From positions 124,001-188,000 of the forward strand of contig NZ_JAGSYB010000001.1 in assembly GCF_025685415.1 (NCBI RefSeq): 64,000 nucleotides of DNA. Direction: 5' to 3'. Position 1 is the first letter of the stretch. Every line of letters starts with the position of its first letter. This DNA comes from Terriglobus aquaticus. GTDB lineage: Bacteria > Acidobacteriota > Terriglobia > Terriglobales > Acidobacteriaceae. Below, in pieces: positions 1 to 9,037 of the stretch. Made by a program: the position numbers and the translations under genes. A model generated the notes under the pieces. The model worked only from the letters and a program-made list of their open reading frames with translations. It made no database searches and had not been told where the DNA came from.

Positions 1-3
1 CAT
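1..3 (-). other. Possible start codon of next operon gene (ilvC expected)
   Basis: The first three bases read ATG on the minus strand, and an AGGAAG ribosome-binding site lies ten bases upstream of it (bases 14-19). This fits a gene that continues outside the window, 56 bases after the ilvN stop. In many bacteria ilvBN is followed by ilvC, so ketol-acid reductoisomerase is the natural guess, but no coding sequence is visible. Confidence 0.35.
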
Positions 4-59
4 CGCTTGATGTCTTCCTTTGTCGTTCTAACGTTTGTTTGAAAGGTTGAATGAGGAGC

Positions 60-686
60 TTACGCTTCGTGATCGGCGAACTGATTAGGCAGCGCGTCCA
101 TGGGGTCGAGGGCGTCTGGGTCGGCGGTTTCGTCGAAGGTTTGCTGGTGATTTTTGCTGCCGAGGGCGCGCATGACGCGGGTGCTGTGCGCGCCGCGGCG
201 CATGGCCATGCGGCCGGTGCGGCTGACCTCGAGGATCTCGTAGCCGGACTCGCGCAGGACCTGGATGAGACCTTCGATCTTGGACGAGGAGCCGGTCATC
301 TCGAGCATGATGCTGTCGGGTGCGAGGTCGACGACGCGGGCGCGGAAGACGTCGGAGAGCTCGAAGATTTGGGTGCGCGACTGGATGCCGTGCGGAGACT
401 GCGGGCCGGCGGCGACCTTGATAAGGCAGAGCTCGCGGACGACTGCTTCGGCGCGGCCGACTTCGTCCACGTCGCGCGTGATCTCGAGCTTGTAGAGCGA
501 CGCGCGGATGCGGTGGGCGGCATTCTCTGCGGCTTCGCAGACGATGGTCATGCGCGAGACGTCTTCGTTCTCGGTCTCGCCGACGGTGAGCGAGGCGATG
601 TTGATGTTGAGCCGGCGGAAGAGCGAGGCGACGCGCGTGAGCACGCCGGGCTTGTTGTCCACGAGTGCGATGAAGGTGTGCAGCAT
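60..686 (-). CDS. ilvN: Acetolactate synthase small (regulatory) subunit
   Basis: Regulatory subunit of acetohydroxyacid synthase, which binds the IlvB catalytic subunit and confers valine feedback inhibition in the cytoplasm. The protein is 208 aa from the ATG at 686, which is preceded by GGAG four bases away; a longer upstream reading has no family similarity. Residues 4-76 are a typical N-terminal ACT domain (FIALVDNKPGVLTRVASLF, then NINIASLTVGETE). Residues 84-164 match the C-terminal ALS small-subunit domain (VVRELCLIKV, SIMLEMTGSSSKIEGLI, ILEVSRTGRMAMRRG). An acidic tail of about 40 residues follows and makes it longer than the usual 160-175 aa. It is the last complete gene of the leu-ilv operon, separated from the gene before it by an 83-base leader that carries short direct repeats. 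Confidence 0.95.
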   Translation of the reverse strand: MLHTFIALVDNKPGVLTRVASLFRRLNINIASLTVGETENEDVSRMTIVCEAAENAAHRIRASLYKLEITRDVDEVGRAEAVVRELCLIKVAAGPQSPHGIQSRTQIFELSDVFRARVVDLAPDSIMLEMTGSSSKIEGLIQVLRESGYEILEVSRTGRMAMRRGAHSTRVMRALGSKNHQQTFDETADPDALDPMDALPNQFADHEA

Positions 687-727
687 AAAACTCCAGCGAG
701 TCAGCAGAACCCTTTCGGGTGTGATTC

Positions 728-753
728 GAGTCAGCGAAGTCAGCGGGTCAGCG
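728..753. repeat. Tandem GTCAGC repeats in the ilvN leader
   Basis: Three consecutive near-copies of a 9-bp unit (GAGTCAGCG, AAGTCAGCG, GGTCAGCG) lie here, and a fourth GAGTCAGC lies at 698-705. Between them is a small hairpin ACCC-GAAA-GGGT on the transcript (about 709-720). In the mRNA the repeats read CGCTGAC. This is the only sizeable gap within the ilv half of the operon, so a role in translation or mRNA processing of ilvN is conceivable, but nothing in the sequence proves it. Confidence 0.5.
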
Positions 754-769
754 CTGGTTGCTGAGCGGC

Positions 770-1306
770 TTAGTCGGTGATGCGTTCGAGTACGTTCATG
801 GTGCGGAAGTAGAGCGTAAGTTGGCCGGGTGTTGGCGGTTCTGTTGTCTTGCCACAACGGTTTTGCGCGACCACCCCGGTTGAAAGAATCTGGGCGATGG
901 AGAAGCGTTCTGCCTTATCGGTATCGATGCTGCTCTTCGTTCGCGGTGTGCAGGACTTGTAGTCGACAACGATCGGGTTCAGGATTTCGCCTTTGTCCGC
1001 GACGGTGGCTTCGGCGAGCCCGTTCGTGTCGGTCTTAATTTCATGTTCTTCCGCGTGCGACATGAGGTGTTGTTTGTTGCGTTCGAGGAAGATTTCTTTA
1101 TCTGCGATGGGCTGGCCGGTCTTGCCATTGAGTAGGCGGATGTGGATGGTCGTTGTGGCTTCGGCACCGAACGGCCTGCGCTGCTGTGTGTCGGCCTGCT
1201 GCCGTTGCGGCGCAACGGTTTCGTTCTGCGCGGGCGCGGTTTGCGCGTACGCAAGCGTTGCGCCGAACAGGACCGAAGAAGCAGCGATGAGGTGACGAGT
1301 TCCCAC
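770..1306 (-). CDS. Secreted protein of unknown function inside the ilv operon
   Basis: Not recognised as a named family. The 178-aa product starts with a GTG that shares its first base with the ilvB TAG stop (TAGTG), preceded by GAGGA, so it is translationally coupled to ilvB. Residues 1-21 look like a Sec signal peptide (hydrophobic core ending AYAQ). A Q/T-rich linker follows, then about 110 residues with a beta-rich pattern (TTIHIRLLNGKTGQPIADKEIFL, TDTNGLAEATV) that resembles the carboxypeptidase-regulatory/Ig-like folds used in bacterial secreted adapters. Two cysteines near the C-terminus (KSCTPRT, QNRCGKT) could form a disulphide. An exported protein sitting between ilvB and ilvN is unusual, and its function is unknown. 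Confidence 0.7.
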   Translation of the reverse strand: MGTRHLIAASSVLFGATLAYAQTAPAQNETVAPQRQQADTQQRRPFGAEATTTIHIRLLNGKTGQPIADKEIFLERNKQHLMSHAEEHEIKTDTNGLAEATVADKGEILNPIVVDYKSCTPRTKSSIDTDKAERFSIAQILSTGVVAQNRCGKTTEPPTPGQLTLYFRTMNVLERITD

Positions 1307-3108
1307 TAGTCCTCGCTCGTTTCGATCAGCGGGTTGGGGCGGCGCACCATTTCGTGCAGGGCGGAGCCGGGCGCGATCATCGGGTACACGCCGTCTTCTT
1401 TTTCAACGGCGAAGTTGATGAGGAAAGAGCCTTCACCGGTGCGGGCGCGGGTGACCGTGGGCAGCACCTGGCTTCGTTCGGTCACGTGTGCGCCGGGGAT
1501 GCCGTGCGCGTCGGCGAGCTTCACGAAGTCGGGCGAGAGGATGGGGGAGCAGGCGTAGTTCTTGTCGTAGAACGCCTCCTGCCACTGGCGCACCATGCCC
1601 AGAAAGCCGTTGTTGATGACGGCGATGTTGATGTGCAGCTTCTCCTGCTGAATGGTAGAGAGTTCCGCGGCGGTCATCTGGAAGCCGCCGTCGCCGGCGA
1701 TGACCCAGACGTCTTTTTCGGGGCAGGCCATCTTGGCACCGATGGCCGCCGGCAGCCCGAAGCCCATGGTGCCCAGGCCGCCCGAGGTCATGAGGGTGCG
1801 GGTGTCTTCGTGACGGTAGTACTGCGCCTCCCACATCTGGTGCTGGCCCACGTCGGTCGAGATGATGGTCTGGTCGAGGCGGCCTGCGGCTTTGGCCTCC
1901 TGCCAGATGTCGTTGATGACGTGAGCGGCGTAGAGGTGGCCGTTGTCGGGCAGCGAGAGGATGTCGCGCACGCTGGCATCGCCCTTCATGCGGCGGATCT
2001 CCTCGCGCCATTGCGAGGTGGCGTCGTGGTCGCGTGGCGCGCCAAGCCGATCGATGAGCGGAGCGATGGTGTGCAGCACCTGCTTCAAGTCACCAATTAG
2101 AGCGACGTCGACCTTGACGTTCTTATTGATCTCGCTGGGATCGATCTCAATGTGGATCTTCTTCGCGTTGGGAGCGTAGTGCGCCAGGTTGCCGGTGACG
2201 CGATCATCGAAGCGCATGCCAAACGCGAGCAGCAGATCGGCCTGCTGGATGGCGTGGTTGACCCATGACTCGCCGTGCATGCCCATCATGCCGAGCGCGA
2301 GCGGGTGCGACGCAGGGAAGGCACCAAGGCCAAGCAGCGTGGTGGCGACGGGGATCTTGTGGCGCTCGGCGAAGGCGAGCACTTCGGCTTCGGCCTCACT
2401 CTGCATGATGCCGTGTCCCGCGAGGATGACAGGGCGCGAGGACGCGCGCATGAGTTCGATGGCGCGCTGCATCTCTGCCGATTCGGAGCGCAGCATGGGG
2501 TGCGGGCGATACGGCTTGGGTGCGGCCTGCGCGAAGTCGAACAGCGTGGAGGCCTGCTGCGCGTCCTTCGTGATGTCGACGAGCACGGGGCCGGGGCGGC
2601 CGGACTGCGCAATCTGGAAAGCTTGACGCAGCATGGGAGCGATGTCTTCGGCGCGCGTGGCGACAAAGTTGTGCTTGGTGATGGGCAGGGTGATGCCCGT
2701 GATGTCGATCTCCTGAAAAGCGTCGGTGCCGAGCACCTTGCTGGCGACCTGGCCGGTGATGGCGACGACCGGGATGGAGTCGAGCATGGCAGTCGCGAGA
2801 CCGGTGACCAGGTTGGTTGCGCCGGGACCGCTGGTGGCGACGCATACGCCGACCTTGCCGCTGGCGCGCGCGTAGCCGTCGGCCATGTGCGCCGCTCCCT
2901 GTTCGTGGCGCACGAGCACGTGGTGGATTGGGAACTTGCGCAGGGCGTCGTAGACGGGGAGGATGGCGCCTCCGGGATAGCCAAAGACGGTGGTGACGCC
3001 TTCGCCGGCGAGGGTAGCCCAGAGGATTTCAGCGCCGGTGAGGGTTGGCGCTGCACCTTGCAGGTGATTGTTGTCCTGGCTTGATTGCATCGTGTTCTGG
3101 TCGCTCAT
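1306..3108 (-). CDS. ilvB: Acetolactate synthase large (catalytic) subunit
   Basis: ThDP-dependent enzyme that condenses two pyruvates to acetolactate, or pyruvate with 2-oxobutyrate, the first committed step of valine/isoleucine synthesis. It is 600 aa from the ATG at 3108, which overlaps the stop of the TPR gene as ATGA and has GGGGAG eight bases upstream; an in-frame extension to 3246 is not supported. Three-domain architecture: an N-terminal Pyr domain with the catalytic glutamate (VLVRHEQGAAHMADGYARA, E69), a central domain, and a C-terminal ThDP domain with GDGGFQMTAAEL...NNGFLGMVRQWQ. A poorly conserved Q/N-rich stretch of about 20 residues precedes the core. It pairs with IlvN, encoded downstream. 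Confidence 0.97.
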   Translation of the reverse strand: MSDQNTMQSSQDNNHLQGAAPTLTGAEILWATLAGEGVTTVFGYPGGAILPVYDALRKFPIHHVLVRHEQGAAHMADGYARASGKVGVCVATSGPGATNLVTGLATAMLDSIPVVAITGQVASKVLGTDAFQEIDITGITLPITKHNFVATRAEDIAPMLRQAFQIAQSGRPGPVLVDITKDAQQASTLFDFAQAAPKPYRPHPMLRSESAEMQRAIELMRASSRPVILAGHGIMQSEAEAEVLAFAERHKIPVATTLLGLGAFPASHPLALGMMGMHGESWVNHAIQQADLLLAFGMRFDDRVTGNLAHYAPNAKKIHIEIDPSEINKNVKVDVALIGDLKQVLHTIAPLIDRLGAPRDHDATSQWREEIRRMKGDASVRDILSLPDNGHLYAAHVINDIWQEAKAAGRLDQTIISTDVGQHQMWEAQYYRHEDTRTLMTSGGLGTMGFGLPAAIGAKMACPEKDVWVIAGDGGFQMTAAELSTIQQEKLHINIAVINNGFLGMVRQWQEAFYDKNYACSPILSPDFVKLADAHGIPGAHVTERSQVLPTVTRARTGEGSFLINFAVEKEDGVYPMIAPGSALHEMVRRPNPLIETSED

Positions 3109-3677
3109 GCGGTGTGCTCCCCGTGGTGGATGTTCAGCGACTTGCTGTACTGTTCGTGGTGCTTCAGACCTTCCAGGTGCTCTTCTGCTTCGCGAACGCC
3201 GTCGGTGACGTTCTGTGATGCGTAGAGGAGTTTGGCCTCGAGCCACTGCGAGTGCGCCTGGCGTTCGTTGTTCAGCGCGGAGACACGCAGCGCGTTGGCA
3301 AGATCGAGCGATTCGGACTCAACCTCGGTGGAGCGATAGAGGCGAATGGCTTCTTCGATCTGCGTACCGGCGACGCCGTATTCCTTCATCTCAGAGCGGA
3401 CTTCCGCGGCGTGACGTAAGGCGTGCGCGAGTTCGGTGGTGTTGTTGGCCGTGCGAAAGAGCGTGATGGCTTCGGCGTAGTAGATGGCTGCGCCCGTGCG
3501 GTCGCCTGCGTCGCGACGGGCTTGCGCGACACCCACAAGCGCTTCGGCGCGCTCGCAGGCTTCATGCGCCTCGGCCTGCGCAGCGGCTTCTTTGAAAAGG
3601 CGCTCGGCTTCAGCAGCTTCGCCCGATTGGCGAAGATGCCGCGCGCGATGCAGCAGCGACTTGAACTGTTCGATCAC
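3105..3677 (-). CDS. TPR-repeat protein embedded between ilvD and ilvB
   Basis: A 190-aa soluble, all-helical protein with tetratricopeptide-like repeats through residues 1-150, each pairing small residues with aromatics (LRQSGEAAEAERLFKEA; AQARRDAGDRTGAAIYYAEAITLF; LRHAAEVRSEMKEYGVAGTQIEEAIRLY). TPRs mediate protein-protein contacts, so a scaffolding or assembly role for the Ilv enzymes is an inference only. The start is a GTG that overlaps the ilvD stop (GTGA), and its own stop overlaps the ilvB start (ATGA), so it is translationally coupled on both sides. There is no signal peptide or membrane segment. I know of no standard ilv-operon component of this type. Confidence 0.85.
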   Translation of the reverse strand: MIEQFKSLLHRARHLRQSGEAAEAERLFKEAAAQAEAHEACERAEALVGVAQARRDAGDRTGAAIYYAEAITLFRTANNTTELAHALRHAAEVRSEMKEYGVAGTQIEEAIRLYRSTEVESESLDLANALRVSALNNERQAHSQWLEAKLLYASQNVTDGVREAEEHLEGLKHHEQYSKSLNIHHGEHTA

Positions 3678-5374
3678 GACGTCACCGCGCCCTGGCTGGC
3701 GCTGCCTACACTGTTGGCGTACTTGGCAAAGACGCCACGCTGGTAGCGAGGAACTCTTGGCTGAAAGTTGCGGAGGCGCTCAGCGAGTTCCTCGTCGCTG
3801 ATGTTTACGTTGAGCTGGCGGTTTGGGATGTCGAAGGTGATCATGTCGCCTTCGCGCACTGCGGCGATGGGACCGCCGAGTTGTGCTTCGGGAGCAACGT
3901 GGCCAGCCATAAGGCCGCGTGTAGCGCCTGAAAAGCGGCCATCGGTGAGCAGGGCAACGGTCTCGCTGAGTTCGGGGATGCCTTTGATGGCGGCAGTGAC
4001 GGCGAGCATCTCGCGCATACCTGGGCCGCCCTTTGGGCCTTCGTAGCGAATAACGCAGACGTCGTTCGGCTTGATGTCGCCACGCTCGACCGCGGCAAAG
4101 CAGAGGTCTTCGGAGTCGAAGACGCGCGCGGGGCCGGTGTGGTGGATGCGTTCGTGGCCGGCGACTTTCACGACGCAGCCATCGGGTGCAAGATTGCCGC
4201 GCAGGATGACGAGGCCGCCGGTGGGCTTCAATGGGTCTGACCAGTTATGGATGACGGGCTGGTTCGGCGTTTCGTGCGCGGTGCTGGCTTCTTCGCGCAG
4301 GGTCCTGCCGCTGACGGTGATGTTGTCGTGAAGCTGGTTGCGCTCGATGAGGCGCTGCGCGAGAACACGGCTGCCGCCGGCTTCCTGGTAGTCCTTGGCG
4401 TTGTACTTGCCGCCTGGCGACAGATCGCAGATGAATGGGGTGCGCTCGCTGATTTTGTCGAAGTCCTCCATCGTCAGCGGAATGCTGAGTTCATGCGCGA
4501 TGGCAATCAGGTGGAGCACGGCGTTGGTGGAGCCGCCCGATGCGCAGACTGCCGTGATGGCGTTTTCGATGGACTCGCGCGTCAGGATCTGCGATGGCTT
4601 GATGTTTTTACGCACCAGGTCCATGACCATGCGACCGGCTTCGCGCGAGGCGTTTGCCTTTTCGGGCGACATGGCGGGGACGCCGGTGATTTCCATGGGG
4701 CTGATACCGAGGAACTCGCCCGCCATGGCCATCGTGTTCGCGGTGAACTGGCCGCCGCAGGCGCCGGGCCCGGGGCAGGCCGCGGCCTCTACGGCTTCAA
4801 GCTGGTCGTCGTTGATCTTGCCAGCCGCGTGTGAGCCGATGGCCTCGAAGACGTTGAGGATGGTGATCTCTTTGTTCGTGCCGTCGGGCTGGCGCAATTG
4901 GCCAGGCATAATCGATCCGCCGTAGAGCATGAGACCGGGGATGTCGAGACGAGCGAGCGCCATGACTGCAGCGGGCATGTTCTTGTCGCAGCCAGCGATG
5001 CAGACCAGACCGTCGAAGCTGTTACCGCGCGTGACGAGTTCGATGGAGTCGGCGATGACTTCGCGCGAGATGAGCGAGGCCTTCATGCCCTCGGTGCCCA
5101 TGGTGATGCCGTCGGAGATGGTGACGGTGTTGAACTCCATGGGTGTGCCGCCTGCTTCGCGAATGCCTTGCTTCACGGCTTCGGCGACCTGGCGCAGATG
5201 AAAGTTGCAGGGGCCGATCTCGGTCCACGTGTTTGCGATGCCGATGATGGGCTTGTGCAGGTCTTCTTTGCTGAAGCCTACGCCGCGCAGGTAGGAGCGT
5301 GCGGCCGCGCGGGATGGGCCTTCGGTGAGGACGGTGCTGTTGCGCTTTCCGGGATCGTTCTGCATTGTGCTCAT
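3674..5374 (-). CDS. ilvD: Dihydroxy-acid dehydratase
   Basis: Fe-S-dependent dehydration of 2,3-dihydroxy-3-methylbutanoate and its isoleucine counterpart to the 2-oxo acids. The 566 aa match the family length. Conserved cysteine motifs are visible: CIAGCDKNMPAAVM near residue 125 and AACPGPGACGGQFTANTM near residue 195. The C-terminal signature is LTDGRFSGATRGLMAGHVAPEA. The chosen ATG at 5374 overlaps the stop of the upstream 74-aa gene (ATGA); a second ATG three codons later is possible, and the region upstream is not family-like. It is coupled to the TPR gene by a GTGA overlap at its 3' end. Confidence 0.97.
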   Translation of the reverse strand: MSTMQNDPGKRNSTVLTEGPSRAAARSYLRGVGFSKEDLHKPIIGIANTWTEIGPCNFHLRQVAEAVKQGIREAGGTPMEFNTVTISDGITMGTEGMKASLISREVIADSIELVTRGNSFDGLVCIAGCDKNMPAAVMALARLDIPGLMLYGGSIMPGQLRQPDGTNKEITILNVFEAIGSHAAGKINDDQLEAVEAAACPGPGACGGQFTANTMAMAGEFLGISPMEITGVPAMSPEKANASREAGRMVMDLVRKNIKPSQILTRESIENAITAVCASGGSTNAVLHLIAIAHELSIPLTMEDFDKISERTPFICDLSPGGKYNAKDYQEAGGSRVLAQRLIERNQLHDNITVSGRTLREEASTAHETPNQPVIHNWSDPLKPTGGLVILRGNLAPDGCVVKVAGHERIHHTGPARVFDSEDLCFAAVERGDIKPNDVCVIRYEGPKGGPGMREMLAVTAAIKGIPELSETVALLTDGRFSGATRGLMAGHVAPEAQLGGPIAAVREGDMITFDIPNRQLNVNISDEELAERLRNFQPRVPRYQRGVFAKYANSVGSASQGAVTS

Positions 5375-5595
5375 TTCTGCAAGGTGCCCAGCGTGTTGAT
5401 CTCGGTTCGGTGTTGCCTGCGTTCTCTCCAAAAGCCGACGACAGACAGCAAGAGACCTGTGAGTTGTATCAATGCTGCTAGATGTCTGCTTGCTCGGGCA
5501 TGCGCTTCAGGATTCTCCGAAAACCACAGGGTTAGAAGAGAACCGATGACAAGCAAGCCATAGGCGAACCAACGAAAAAGCCGTATTCGAGTCAT
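5371..5595 (-). CDS. Small two-helix membrane protein in the leu-ilv operon
   Basis: A 74-aa protein with two predicted transmembrane helices (about residues 8-25, WFAYGLLVIGSLLTLWF, and 40-57, AALIQLTGLLLSVVGFW) and a basic, polar C-terminus (RERRQHRTEINT). It starts one base after the leuD stop and ends in an ATGA overlap with ilvD. This tight packing is the main argument that it is real, since no homologous family is recognised. Together with the 58-aa protein upstream of leuC it forms a pattern of tiny membrane proteins interleaved with cytosolic enzymes. Its function is unknown. Confidence 0.7.
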   Translation of the reverse strand: MTRIRLFRWFAYGLLVIGSLLTLWFSENPEAHARASRHLAALIQLTGLLLSVVGFWRERRQHRTEINTLGTLQK

Positions 5596-5596
5596 C

Positions 5597-6250
5597 TTAG
5601 GAGCTGCTCTGCAGCGCCTTCGGAGCGGACCAGAACTCCGCGTTGTGTCTCGTTTCGAAGGCGTCGAGCGCGTCGGTGTGGCGCAGGGTGAGGCCGATGT
5701 CGTCGAGCCCGTTGAGCAGGCAGAACTTGCGGAACGGATCGATCTCGAAGCGAGCGTGGAAGCCCTGATCGTCGACTACGGTCTGGTGTTCCAGGTTGAT
5801 CGTGATCTGGTGATCGGGGTTCCGGGTGGAGCGCTGCAGGAGTGTCTCGACCTTGTCGTCGTCGAGGCGGACGAGGATGATGCCGTTCTTGCCCGCGTTC
5901 GAAAAGAAGATGTCGGCAAAGGTGGGTGCGATGACGCAGCGGAAACCGTACTGCTGGATGGCCCACGCGGCGTGTTCGCGCGAGGAGCCGCAGCCGAAGT
6001 TCTTTTCGGCGATGAGGATCTTCGCGCCCTGGTATTCGGGCTTGTTCAGCACGAAATCGCGCTTGGGCAGCAGTTGTTCCGAGAGGCCCGAGCCGGTGCC
6101 CACGTCGTAGCGCCAGTCGAAGAAGAGGAAGTCGCCGTAGCCGGTGCGCTCGATGCGCTTGAGGAACTGCTTCGGGATGATCTGGTCCGTGTCGATGTTG
6201 GGCAGGGGCAGGGGAACGGCTTTGCTGGTGAGGATATTGATGGGTTCCAC
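5597..6250 (-). CDS. leuD: 3-isopropylmalate dehydratase small subunit
   Basis: Small (swivelling) subunit of isopropylmalate isomerase, which with LeuC converts 2- to 3-isopropylmalate. It is 217 aa from a GTG start that shares a base with the leuC stop (TAGTG), with a strong AAGGAGG six bases upstream; a longer ATG-started reading (from 6280) inside leuC is less likely. The family core is clear: NIDTDQIIPKQFLKRI near the N-terminus, then FGCGSSREHAAWAI and the IAPTFADIFFSNAGKNGI segment. It forms a translationally coupled pair with leuC. Confidence 0.96.
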   Translation of the reverse strand: MEPINILTSKAVPLPLPNIDTDQIIPKQFLKRIERTGYGDFLFFDWRYDVGTGSGLSEQLLPKRDFVLNKPEYQGAKILIAEKNFGCGSSREHAAWAIQQYGFRCVIAPTFADIFFSNAGKNGIILVRLDDDKVETLLQRSTRNPDHQITINLEHQTVVDDQGFHARFEIDPFRKFCLLNGLDDIGLTLRHTDALDAFETRHNAEFWSAPKALQSSS

Positions 6251-7683
6251 TAGCGACCTCCTTCGGAGTTCTGCTTCCATTTGCGGACGTCGGTGAAGTG
6301 GCCTGCGATGGCTGCTGCTGCGGCCATTTCGGGACTGACGAGATGGGTGCGGCCGCCGCGGCCCTGGCGGCCTTCGAAGTTGCGGTTGGATGTGCTGGCG
6401 CAGCGCTCGCCCGGCGAGAGAATATCGGGGTTCATGCCGAGGCACATGCTGCAGCCGGGTTCACGCCACTCGAAGCCGGCCTGCTTAAAGACGGTGTCCA
6501 AGCCTTCTTCTTCGGCCTGCTTCTTCACGACCTGTGAGCCGGGTACGACCATTGCGCGGATCTTTGCAGCGATGTGCTGGCCGCGCACGATGTCTGCCGC
6601 GGCGCGCAGGTCTTCGATGCGGCCGTTGGTGCAGGAGCCGAGGAAGACTGTGTCGATCTGAATCTGTTCCATGGGCGTGCCGGGCTTCAGATCCATGTAC
6701 TCATAGGCGCGCTCGAAGCTCTTGCGATCGGCTTCAGTCGGCGCTTGGTCGAGCGTGGGCACAGCGCCGTCGATGGTGGCGTGCATGCCGGGCGAGGTGC
6801 CCCAGGTGACTGCGGGTGCGAGTGTGGCGGCATCGATGGTGAGCTCGCGGTCGAAGATTGCGCCGGGGTCTGTGGGCAGCGTGCGCCAGTGGGCAACGGC
6901 CTCGTCCCAGGCTGCACCCTGCGGGCTGAAGCGGCGGCCTTTCAGGTAAGCGAAGGTAGTTTCGTCGGGGGCGATCATGCCGGCGCGGGCCCCTGCTTCG
7001 ATGCTCATGTTGCAGACCGTCATGCGGCCTTCCATGCTGAGCGCGCGGATGGCGGAGCCGGCGTACTCCACGGCGTAGCCAGTTGCGCCGTCGGTGCCGA
7101 TGCGGCCGATGATGTCGAGGATGATGTCCTTTGCGGTGACGCCGAAGGGCAGATCGCCTTCAACGTTGATGCGAAAGGTCTTGGGCTTCGGTTGCGGCAG
7201 CGTTTGAGTCGCCATCACGTGCTCGACTTCGCTGGTGCCGATGCCGAAGGCCAGCGCACCGAAAGCGCCGTGCGTGCTGGTGTGCGAGTCGCCGCAGACG
7301 ATGGTCATGCCGGGCTTGGTCGCGCCCAACTCCGGCCCAATCATGTGCACGATGCCCTGCGATGCGTCCTGCACGTCGAAGAACTCGATGCCGAACTCGG
7401 CGCAGTTCTTGCGGAGGGCATTGACCTGTGCGGCGCTGACCTGGTCGACGATGTTGAGGCGATCGGCAGCGCTGGTGGTCGGTACGTTGTGGTCGACCGT
7501 GGCGATGTGGCGGTCGGGGCGGCGCAGTTTGCGGCCGGCCATGCGCAGGCCATCGAAGGCCTGCGGTGACGTGACTTCGTGCACCAGCTGCAAATCAATG
7601 TAGAGCAGCGGCGGTTCGCCTGCGGGCTCTGCGACGATGTGTTGCTGCCAGATCTTTTCGAACAGTGTTTTCGGTTGCGACAT
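6250..7683 (-). CDS. leuC: 3-isopropylmalate dehydratase large subunit
   Basis: Aconitase-family large subunit carrying the 4Fe-4S cluster. It is 477 aa from ATG 7683, which overlaps the stop of the 58-aa gene as TGATG and has GAGGA nine bases upstream. Visible hallmarks are [26 protein letters not shown], the first cluster cysteine in [13 protein letters not shown], and the last two in [31 protein letters not shown]. About 44 in-frame residues upstream of the chosen start are not family-like. It acts with LeuD in the cytoplasm. Confidence 0.97.
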   Translation of the reverse strand: MSQPKTLFEKIWQQHIVAEPAGEPPLLYIDLQLVHEVTSPQAFDGLRMAGRKLRRPDRHIATVDHNVPTTSAADRLNIVDQVSAAQVNALRKNCAEFGIEFFDVQDASQGIVHMIGPELGATKPGMTIVCGDSHTSTHGAFGALAFGIGTSEVEHVMATQTLPQPKPKTFRINVEGDLPFGVTAKDIILDIIGRIGTDGATGYAVEYAGSAIRALSMEGRMTVCNMSIEAGARAGMIAPDETTFAYLKGRRFSPQGAAWDEAVAHWRTLPTDPGAIFDRELTIDAATLAPAVTWGTSPGMHATIDGAVPTLDQAPTEADRKSFERAYEYMDLKPGTPMEQIQIDTVFLGSCTNGRIEDLRAAADIVRGQHIAAKIRAMVVPGSQVVKKQAEEEGLDTVFKQAGFEWREPGCSMCLGMNPDILSPGERCASTSNRNFEGRQGRGGRTHLVSPEMAAAAAIAGHFTDVRKWKQNSEGGR

Positions 7684-7859
7684 CAGCGTAATCCTCTTGC
7701 TGCTTGCTTCTGCTTCCAGTACATCAGGCCGTTGGCGATGGGGAGAGCGATCGTGGCAGTAATCACGATCGCCACCCAAGGTGCGCCCCGCCAAAGCTCT
7801 ATCGCCAGACCGCACACAATTGCGACGTTCACAACTGCGGCTCTGACGAGCGGTGTCAT
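7683..7859 (-). CDS. Tiny two-helix membrane protein between leuB and leuC
   Basis: A 58-aa ORF with two hydrophobic helices (about residues 5-22, [18 protein letters not shown], and 28-46, [19 protein letters not shown]) and a basic tail ending [10 protein letters not shown]. It is bounded by an ATGA overlap with the leuB stop and a TGATG overlap with the leuC start. The double coupling makes it a credible gene although it matches no family I know. A longer ATG/GTG-started reading in the same frame runs antisense-like through leuB and is rejected. Its function is unknown; it is a second example of a membrane micro-protein in this operon. Confidence 0.65.
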   Translation of the reverse strand: MTPLVRAAVVNVAIVCGLAIELWRGAPWVAIVITATIALPIANGLMYWKQKQAARGLR

Positions 7860-8968
7860 GCGGCGCTCAGCCTCGCTTCGACTTTGCCGAGGATCAACTC
7901 GCCCATCTGCGTGGTGGCGAGCGTGGTCTGGCCGGCTACGTTGCCGCGGGCGATATCGGTGGTGCGGTTGCCCTCGTTCAGGGCTTCGTCTACGGCGTCC
8001 TCGATAAGCTTCGCTTCGGCTTCCATGCCGGCGGAGTGACGCAGCACCATGGCGGCGGTCAGGATGGCGCCAATGGGGTTCGCTTTGCCGGTGCCGGCGA
8101 TGTCTGGCGCGGAGCCATGCACGGGTTCGTACAAATTCACTTTGCCACCCAACGTGGCGGAGGGAAGCATGCCGAGTGAGCCGGTGATGACGCCCGATTC
8201 GTCGGAGAGAATGTCGCCGAACAGGTTCTCGGTGAGGACCACGTCGAAGTCGCGCGGGCGCGTCATCAGGTGGATAGCCATAGAGTCGACGAGCTGGTGT
8301 TCGAGCGTGACGGTCGGGTAGTCGCGAGAGACGTCGGTAACGACAGCGCGCCACAGTTGCGAGCACTCGAGAACGTTCGCCTTGTCGACGCTGGTGATCT
8401 TCTTCTTTTCGCGACGCGACGCCAGGTCAAAGGCGATGCGTGCGACCCGTTCCACCTCGGCGCGGGTGTAGACCATGGTGTTGTGAGCGCGGTCGGTGCT
8501 CTTGTGCCAAGCGCGCGGCTCGCCGAAGTAGAGGCCACCGAGGAGTTCGCGCACAAAGAGGATGTCGGCGCCGTCGGTAATCTCCGGGCGCAGGGGGCTG
8601 TTGTCGGCCAGCGCCTTGTAGGCTACCGCGGGACGCAGGTTGGCAAAGCCGCCCAGCGCTGCACGAATCCTCAGCAGGCCGGCCTCTGGGCGCTCGCTGG
8701 GTGGCAGGTGATTGAACTTGTTATCTCCTACCGCGCCCAGTAGGGCGGCGTCGCATCTGAGCGTCTTTTCGAGCGTCTCGGGCGGCAGCGGTGTTCCGTA
8801 CGCCGTGATCGCAACGCCACCGATGAGCAGTGGAATGTACTCGAAGACGTGACCGCGTGCGTTCGCAACGGTGGTGAGTACATTGACGGCTTCGTTGGTG
8901 ACTTCAGGGCCGATGCCGTCTCCGGCGAGGATTGCAATCTTCAGGTGCACGTACACGTCCTTAGGCAT
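7856..8968 (-). CDS. leuB: 3-isopropylmalate dehydrogenase
   Basis: NAD-dependent oxidative decarboxylation of 3-isopropylmalate to 2-oxoisocaproate. The 370 aa match the family. The N-terminus [14 protein letters not shown] binds cofactor/substrate. The RxxLxxFxxLRP-type segment ([17 protein letters not shown]), the [19 protein letters not shown] loop and the metal aspartates in [27 protein letters not shown] are all present, followed by [19 protein letters not shown]. The start could be the ATG at 8968 or an in-frame GTG six codons later that has AAGGA seven bases upstream. It follows leuA after a 69-base gap containing a palindromic repeat. Confidence 0.96.
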   Translation of the reverse strand: MPKDVYVHLKIAILAGDGIGPEVTNEAVNVLTTVANARGHVFEYIPLLIGGVAITAYGTPLPPETLEKTLRCDAALLGAVGDNKFNHLPPSERPEAGLLRIRAALGGFANLRPAVAYKALADNSPLRPEITDGADILFVRELLGGLYFGEPRAWHKSTDRAHNTMVYTRAEVERVARIAFDLASRREKKKITSVDKANVLECSQLWRAVVTDVSRDYPTVTLEHQLVDSMAIHLMTRPRDFDVVLTENLFGDILSDESGVITGSLGMLPSATLGGKVNLYEPVHGSAPDIAGTGKANPIGAILTAAMVLRHSAGMEAEAKLIEDAVDEALNEGNRTTDIARGNVAGQTTLATTQMGELILGKVEARLSAA

Positions 8969-8990
8969 TCAGGGGGCGAGTTCTAAGAGC

Positions 8991-9016
8991 AGATCCTTCG
9001 CTTCGCTCAGGATGAC
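8991..9016. repeat. REP-like palindrome between leuA and leuB
   Basis: The 26-bp block reads, on the transcribed strand, GTCATCCTGAGC-GAA-GCGAAGGATCT. ATCCT/AGGAT and GC/GC arms pair around a GAA loop. I recognise this sequence as a type found intergenically many times in some environmental bacterial genomes, Acidobacteria included; that is from memory, not a search. Only one copy is visible in this window. Located inside the operon, it could stabilise or terminate the leuA part of the message. Confidence 0.65.
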
Positions 9017-9037
9017 ACTGCTGTGAGAAAGGGTGAG

